Below are positions 23,970 to 24,101 of a stretch of DNA of 24,101 nucleotides, in pieces; position 1 is the stretch's first letter, and each line of letters starts with the position of its first letter. Source of the stretch: an uncultured Bacilli bacterium. Its GTDB lineage: Bacteria > Bacillota_I > Bacilli_A > RF39 > UBA660. Made by a program: the position numbers and the translations under genes. The stretch is from the NCBI GenBank assembly GCA_934086395.1, contig CAKOIE010000023.1, positions 1-24,101 on the forward strand. Reading direction: 5' to 3'. The notes beneath the pieces are model-generated. The model ran no database searches and was not told the origin of the DNA. It saw only the letters and a list, made by a program, of their open reading frames with translations.

Positions 23970-23988
23970 TAACTTACTAACTAATACA

Positions 23989-24019
23989 AGTATACTACAT
24001 TTTTAACATTTTGAGTCAA
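23989..24019 (-). promoter_or_regulatory. Promoter of the short right-end transcript
   Basis: Minus strand: TTGACT (24019-24014) with either TATACT (23994-23989, 19-base spacer) or TAGTAT (23997-23992, 16-base spacer) as -10. Neither spacing is ideal but both elements are strong. Confidence 0.55.
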
Positions 24020-24030
24020 AAAATTATGAA

Positions 24031-24087
24031 TAATTAGTAAAAATGTCTCTAATTTTAAAAGTAATAATTAGTGAAAATGTCCCTATT
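24031..24087. repeat. Pair of 23-base direct repeats at the right edge
   Basis: Imperfect direct repeats at 24031-24053 and 24065-24087, 34 bases apart and identical at 20 of 23 positions, with core TAATTAGTRAAAATGTCYCT. Paired repeats of this kind occur at the ends of some insertion sequences (IS21-like), where the transposase binds. No transposase gene is visible in the window, so the identity is open. Confidence 0.5.
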
Positions 24088-24101
24088 ATTTGTACATTAA
24101 T

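Overview
The window is very AT-rich, uses the standard code (Trp is TGG and a gene ends on TGA) and has strong AGGAGG-type ribosome sites and intrinsic terminators with short U-runs. Together with a FemAB-type cross-bridge enzyme, a YfhO-family envelope protein and a LysM protein, this points to a walled, low-GC member of the Bacillota (Bacilli, Erysipelotrichales or the RF39-like lineages). Rubrerythrin suggests an anaerobe. The exact taxon cannot be fixed from sequence alone.

Left part (1-9250), housekeeping and envelope: enolase (-), a FemAB/MurM-like peptidyltransferase (+), rubrerythrin (-), a small unknown gene (+), the ribosome GTPase TypA/BipA (-), a YfhO-family membrane protein (+) and a DgkB/YegS-type lipid kinase (-). 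These are mostly single-gene units facing each other across shared bidirectional terminators and divergent promoters. YfhO and the lipid kinase converge on one hairpin that contains both stop codons.

Middle part (9250-15850): a DMT/EamA-like permease (+), a decayed coding relic, a tRNA-Cys(GCA) gene with clear promoter and terminator, then a leftward cluster. That cluster encodes a membrane-anchored thioredoxin-fold protein, a bacterial PH-domain protein, an anchored propeller-like protein, a two-LysM protein and a large membrane protein, preceded by a small HAD-family phosphatase. It looks like an uncharacterised envelope operon.

Right part (15850-24101) is plastic. An 856-residue protein ending in a calcineurin-like phosphoesterase is tightly coupled to a 49-codon gene. 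Around them is an imperfect tandem duplication: an intact HAD gene on the left has a decayed N-terminal copy on the right (about 20630-20780), and an intact PHP-domain phosphoesterase gene on the right has a C-terminal fragment copy on the left (18939-19279). The phosphoesterase pair lies between HAD and PHP in one copy and is absent from the other, so it behaves as an inserted (or, in the other copy, lost) cassette. Between the copies are a decayed AAA_14/DUF4143 ATPase gene and a 92-residue phage-like gene.

The intact PHP gene is divergent from a LysR regulator with overlapping promoters and a dyad operator. The window ends with a decayed AlbA_2/ATPase-type regulator gene, a roughly 105-nt promoter-to-terminator unit that may encode a tiny peptide or RNA, and paired direct repeats resembling an insertion-sequence end.
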